From positions 1 through 7,967 of the forward strand of contig JBFYSV010000040.1 in assembly GCA_041301185.1 (NCBI GenBank): a stretch of DNA of 7,967 nucleotides, written 5' to 3'. Both the position numbers and the translations under genes were made by a program. This stretch comes from JAQBDA01 sp041301185. GTDB lineage: Bacteria > Chloroflexota > Anaerolineae > Anaerolineales > UBA4823. The notes below the pieces were generated by a model, which saw nothing but the letters and a program-made list of their open reading frames with translations, was not told the origin of the DNA and did not search any database. Shown one piece after another: positions 4,738-7,967 of the stretch (position 1 is the stretch's first letter; the number at the start of each line of letters is the position of its first letter).

Positions 4738-5955
4738 TTATTTCTCAGCGCGCAGGGCATCGACGGGCTCCATCCGGGAAGCCAGCACTGCCGGGTACAG
4801 CCCCGCCAGCAGGGTAACCACCAGCGCCAGCAAGGACAGGCTCAGCGTATCTTGCAAAGTCAGCTCGGCGTAGATCGTCTCGCTGAGCAGGTAGCCGGTT
4901 ACTCCCATATTGCCGATGTAGATGCCGTAGCGGGTGAAGTAAGCCACCACCAGCCCACCCAGGATCAGCCCCAGGGCGATTCCGCCGAAAGCGATCAACG
5001 ACGATTCGACCAGGAACAGGGCCATGATGCGCCGGCCTTTCATGCCGATGGCAGCCAGGATGCCGATCTCGCGCGTGCGCTCGAAAACGGACATGACCAG
5101 GGTGTTGACCACCACTGTGGCGGAGATCGCCAACACAATCAGGTAAAAGAAGATCATGAAGCTTTTGGACAGATCTTCCGTCTGGACGATCAGCTCGTTC
5201 AGCTCTAGCCAGGTCAGCACGTCGTAGCGCGAGCCCTGCAAGGCGGCTACCACGGCATCGGTTTGGGTGGTGTCATCCAGCAGCACAAAGATGGTGCTGG
5301 CGTGATTTCCCGCCTGGGTGATCGCCTGCGCCTTCGCCAGCGGCAGAAAGACGGTAAAACCGTCAAAACTGGGGGTGCGGGTGGTATAGACGCCCCGGAT
5401 GGTGAACATCTGCTCGTCCACCTCGCCGTTGGAGGTGTTGACCGAGAGATTGACTTGATCGCCAGCCTGCAAGCCCAGCTTGTCTGCCAGCGCAAAGCCG
5501 ATCATTACACCTTCGCGGTCGTCGGGGGTGATAAACTCGCCGCTCACCAGCTCTTCCTTGTAAGGTGCGTTGGCTTCGGAGAGCGGGTCGATCCCGTAGA
5601 CTCTGACCCCTGCCGATTCGTCGCCCACAGACAGGAACCCGCTGGCAAACAGGCGCGGCGTGGCGACCTTCACCGGGGGCAGGGCAGCGATCTGCGCTGC
5701 CACCTGGTCTGGATTCTCAACCAGGTCTTCCCATTTGAGGCTGGTCTTGCTCTCGTTATAGGTGCTGGCCCGCACCTGCAAATGCCCGCTCTGCAAGCGG
5801 ATGGCCGATTCGATGGCGGTGTCCATCTCTCCCTCAATCACCGAAGCCAGCAGCAGCAACAGCGCCAGACCCATCCCCAGCGCCAGGGAGGAAAAGAAAG
5901 TACGCCGGCGGTTGCGCCCCAGGTTACGTAAAGCCATCTTAAAAAGCTGTATCAT
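4738..5955 (-). CDS. FtsX/MacB-type ABC permease, second in operon
   Basis: This 405-residue permease has the four-helix type VII ABC layout. A basic N-terminal segment (RNLGRNRRRTF) precedes helix 1 (about 19-39). A large extracytoplasmic MacB-PCD-like domain (about 40-265) follows, then helices 2 (267-290), 3 (312-340) and 4 (371-391). FERTREIGILAAIGMKGRR at 291-309 is the conserved cytoplasmic coupling helix that contacts the ATPase. The C-terminus, SRMEPVDALRAEK, matches the family's usual ending. The start at 5955 is seven bases after the upstream permease stop, with TGAGG overlapping that stop as a ribosome binding site. It most likely pairs with the neighbouring permease, as LolC does with LolE. 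Transport substrate unknown. Confidence 0.92.
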   Translation of the reverse strand: MIQLFKMALRNLGRNRRRTFFSSLALGMGLALLLLLASVIEGEMDTAIESAIRLQSGHLQVRASTYNESKTSLKWEDLVENPDQVAAQIAALPPVKVATPRLFASGFLSVGDESAGVRVYGIDPLSEANAPYKEELVSGEFITPDDREGVMIGFALADKLGLQAGDQVNLSVNTSNGEVDEQMFTIRGVYTTRTPSFDGFTVFLPLAKAQAITQAGNHASTIFVLLDDTTQTDAVVAALQGSRYDVLTWLELNELIVQTEDLSKSFMIFFYLIVLAISATVVVNTLVMSVFERTREIGILAAIGMKGRRIMALFLVESSLIAFGGIALGLILGGLVVAYFTRYGIYIGNMGVTGYLLSETIYAELTLQDTLSLSLLALVVTLLAGLYPAVLASRMEPVDALRAEK

Positions 5956-5962
5956 AGGAACC

Positions 5963-7192
5963 TCATACGTAGTGCAGGGCTTCGGCTGGCTCGCGCTGCG
6001 CCGCTTCGCGGGCCGGGATCACTGCCGCCATCGCGGCAATGATGGCGACCGTCAGGGCGCGCCACAGCAGCTTGTCCACCCCCCAGCCGGGATAAACGCG
6101 ATCATTGATCAGGGCGGTGTACTCTGTCATATTGGAGAAAGCGGTAAAATCCAATCCCACATAGCGCAGCAGTCCGTTGAAAATCAGACCCAGCACAATT
6201 CCCGCTGCCACGCCCACCAGCCCCATCATCGCCCCCTCCAGGATGAACAACCAGGAGATCTGGCGCGGCTTGAGCCCCAGGGCGCCCAGCACGCCGATCT
6301 CGCGCGTGCGCTCATAGACCGCCATCAGCAGCAGGTTCAGAATGCCGATCCCGGCAATCACCAGGATCACCACGCTGAAAATATTCATTACGCTGCCTTT
6401 GGTCGCCAGGGCAGATTTAAGCTCCGGGTAGTTGTCTTCAAAAGATTCGATCTCGTAACCCGGCAAAGCGGGTTTCATAGCCGCAATCACTGCGGCTTCC
6501 TGCCCGATCTGCTGCAGCACAATCCCCACCTCGGTGGACTGCCCGCTCAAACCGTACAGGTCTTGCGCTTCTGGCAGGGTGACATAGACCGAGCGCTTCT
6601 CGATCTCAGGCATGCCCAGGTCGTAGATGCCGGCAACGGTCATCGTGCGCTGACGCATCTGCTCGTGCCTGGAGCGCCCAGTGAGGGTGATGCGGTCGTC
6701 GACCTGCACACCCATGGCATCTGCCAGGCCTTTGCCGATGAAGATGAGATCTGCATCGCCGTCTGCCAGGAAGCGCCCGGCGGCGACATGCTGTGCGGCA
6801 AGGTTGACATCTTTTTCGATCTCTGGCTCGATGCCTGTAATGCTCACCGCAAACGCGCCCTCCCGGCTGCTGGCCAGCCCGCCGGTGTTGATGCGGCGCA
6901 GGGCCGCCACCACCTGGGGGTTCGCCAGGGCTGCCTGGACGACAGCCTGGTCATCTGGCAGCGGCAGGAGCGGCGCCTGGCTGGCTTCGGCGCGGTAGCC
7001 TTCTGCATGCACCTGAATATTACCTCCCAGCACCTTGATCGCATTGCCGTAGATAGCCTGGTTGAATCCTACAACCAGCCCGTCGTACATCATCATCATT
7101 GCCAGCCCCAGGCCCATTGCCACGATGATGATGAAGGTACGGCGGCGGTGGCGCCAGATATTGCGCCAGGCCAGGCGAAGATACAGTTTCAT
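5963..7192 (-). CDS. FtsX/MacB-type ABC permease, first in operon
   Basis: This 409-residue permease has the same layout as its neighbour: basic RNIWRHRRRTF before helix 1 (19-38), an extracytoplasmic domain of about 230 residues, helices 2 (270-291), 3 (312-342) and 4 (376-395), and a coupling motif YERTREIGVLGALGLKPRQ at 293-311. The extracytoplasmic domains of the two differ widely, so this is an old paralogue pair. Even so, a 21-base stretch in the coupling-helix region is identical (5062-5082 and 6293-6313). I chose ATG 7192 because AGGAAGGA (7202-7209) lies nine bases upstream and the protein then begins like the family. The ATG at 7201 is too close to that site, and the open frame back to 7318 overlaps the TetR gene. 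It probably forms a heterodimer with the next permease. Confidence 0.9.
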   Translation of the reverse strand: MKLYLRLAWRNIWRHRRRTFIIIVAMGLGLAMMMMYDGLVVGFNQAIYGNAIKVLGGNIQVHAEGYRAEASQAPLLPLPDDQAVVQAALANPQVVAALRRINTGGLASSREGAFAVSITGIEPEIEKDVNLAAQHVAAGRFLADGDADLIFIGKGLADAMGVQVDDRITLTGRSRHEQMRQRTMTVAGIYDLGMPEIEKRSVYVTLPEAQDLYGLSGQSTEVGIVLQQIGQEAAVIAAMKPALPGYEIESFEDNYPELKSALATKGSVMNIFSVVILVIAGIGILNLLLMAVYERTREIGVLGALGLKPRQISWLFILEGAMMGLVGVAAGIVLGLIFNGLLRYVGLDFTAFSNMTEYTALINDRVYPGWGVDKLLWRALTVAIIAAMAAVIPAREAAQREPAEALHYV

Positions 7193-7244
7193 ACTCGACA
7201 TTCCTTCCTGCAATGTAAATAATGCACCAGCTGTGTACAAATAC
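7193..7244 (-). promoter_or_regulatory. TetR-permease spacer with ribosome binding site
   Basis: This 52-base gap carries AGGAAGGA (7202-7209), which fixes the permease start at 7192. A weak promoter-like pair (TTGTAC, 17 bp, TACATT on the minus strand) is present, but transcription would begin inside the ribosome binding site, so I do not accept it. The permease is more likely read through from the TetR gene. Confidence 0.55.
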
Positions 7245-7967
7245 TCAAGATTCAAGCGCTCCTGCGCCAACTGACAGCGTCTGGTTGGCAGGGTTGGGCA
7301 GGGTCTCATCGTGAACAAACCATTCCTGGAGAGTGGCGGTGTCGATCAGGCGCAATGAACCGCTGGGGGTGCCCAGGACGCGCTCCAGCGCATCGGTGTA
7401 AGCCGCCACGGTGCTCTCAACAAAAGAATAATCCGCTTCTTGTCCCAGGAGCATCCTGGAGAACGAATCACCCAGGGTTTGCCAGAGAGACAGAAACAAC
7501 TCGCCCGCCTGGTCTGGATAGGGGGTTTTGATGACCCCTTCCTGGATGCCCTGGCGGATAATTGTGGAGATGATGGGCGCAATCCGCTCGACCGTCATGG
7601 CAAATATTTTCTGGCGCACGATGGCATTTTCGTCTGCATACCAGACATGCACCAGCGCCATCATATAATCTTTCCGGTCTGTTTTCCAGCGCGCCGCCGT
7701 GGCAAAATAGCGTTCGAGCTTATCCAGGGCAGACAAACTCGGATCCTGGATGACCGGATCAAGTAATTTCTCTACCTCGTCTAGCAAGCGTACGACGAGC
7801 GCCTCCAGAAGCGCCCCTTTCGAGTCGTAGTAGTGATAGAAGGCACCCTTCGAGATTTGCAGCTCATCCAGGATATCCCGGATCGCCATCTTCTCGTAGC
7901 CTTTGGTGTAGATCAGGCGCTGAGCCGAATCCAGGATCTCGTTCCGTCTTGCGGTGTATTCTTCTTC
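7245..7967 (-). CDS. TetR/AcrR-family regulator (5' end outside window)
   Basis: The visible 240 residues run off the right edge with no start codon before it. The frame stays open and on-family beyond the ATG at 7889, since residues ARRNEILDSAQRLIYTKGYE upstream of it are the first TetR helices. The helix-turn-helix lies at about visible residues 27-47, ending in the hallmark SKGAFYHYYDSKGALLEAL. The remaining 190 or so residues form the usual alpha-helical ligand-binding and dimerisation part, which is poorly conserved and gives no ligand. As the first visible gene of the operon, in the same direction as the transporter, it probably represses its own promoter (off the window) and so the transporter too. 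An inducer linked to the transported compound is plausible but unproven. Confidence 0.92.
   Translation of the reverse strand, partial: EEEYTARRNEILDSAQRLIYTKGYEKMAIRDILDELQISKGAFYHYYDSKGALLEALVVRLLDEVEKLLDPVIQDPSLSALDKLERYFATAARWKTDRKDYMMALVHVWYADENAIVRQKIFAMTVERIAPIISTIIRQGIQEGVIKTPYPDQAGELFLSLWQTLGDSFSRMLLGQEADYSFVESTVAAYTDALERVLGTPSGSLRLIDTATLQEWFVHDETLPNPANQTLSVGAGALES

Noticed and set aside
5762..7222. 486-codon plus-strand open frame opposite the permeases
   Set aside because: It is a shadow of two clear FtsX-type permeases. The His- and Gln-rich translation matches no family and spans the boundary between both genes.
7210..7243. Separate promoter for the permease genes
   Set aside because: The TTGTAC and TACATT boxes match poorly and would start transcription within the ribosome binding site.
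7193..7318. Upstream extension of the first permease to an ATG at 7318
   Set aside because: The extra 42 residues overlap the TetR gene, have no family match, and lie before a good ribosome binding site for the ATG at 7192.
7887..7889. ATG at 7889 as the TetR start
   Set aside because: It lies within the DNA-binding domain. The frame continues upstream with typical TetR helix sequence to the window edge, so the gene is truncated by the window, not short.

Overview
The window reads as bacterial chromosome. Two convergent transcription units face each other across a short junction packed with repeats. The genes are GC-rich, with AT-rich, repeat-laden spacers. The mix of GTAGGGGCGCAGCA palindromes, CACNAAG arrays, a CAGACCCTAAGGG palindrome and a CTTCGACTCCGCTCAGG motif resembles intergenic DNA I associate with Chloroflexota (Anaerolineae-like). 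The taxon is an inference and was not tested by any search.

Plus strand. Bases 1-527 hold no convincing gene. They contain a composite repeat region (about 57-338), then a near-consensus sigma-70-type promoter (432-460) whose -10 box sits inside a Rex- or CRP/FNR-like inverted repeat (449-466). This promoter should drive a tight two-gene unit: a small four-helix DoxX/YkgB-like membrane protein (528-1016) and a type II NADH:quinone dehydrogenase, NDH-2 (1020-2453). Together they suggest a respiratory, redox-handling membrane module, perhaps controlled by the NADH/NAD+ ratio. The 3' end of the NDH-2 gene runs into a second copy of the composite repeat, which supplies roughly its last 35 residues and its stop codon.

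Junction. Bases 2454-2642 are almost entirely repeats: the rest of that composite element, a perfect 16-bp-arm palindrome, a CTTCG..CGAAG motif and an inverted remnant of the CACNAAG array. No canonical hairpin-plus-T-tract terminator is visible there.

Minus strand, in transcription order. A TetR-family regulator (cut by the right window edge), two different FtsX/MacB-type permeases, a LolD/MacB-type ATPase and a MacA/HlyD-like lipoprotein adaptor form what looks like one operon. Gene spacings are 52, 7, 120 and 1 nt. The parts fit a TetR-controlled MacB/LolCDE-like mechanotransmission ABC system with a heterodimeric membrane core and a lipid-anchored adaptor. No outer-membrane channel is encoded here, and the substrate cannot be read from the sequence. 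The 120-nt gap before the ATPase gene holds a strong hairpin and a G-quadruplex motif.

The gene families are known ones. The less expected items are the operator over the doxX-ndh promoter, the repeat element with fixed internal geometry, and its capture as coding sequence by the NDH-2 gene.
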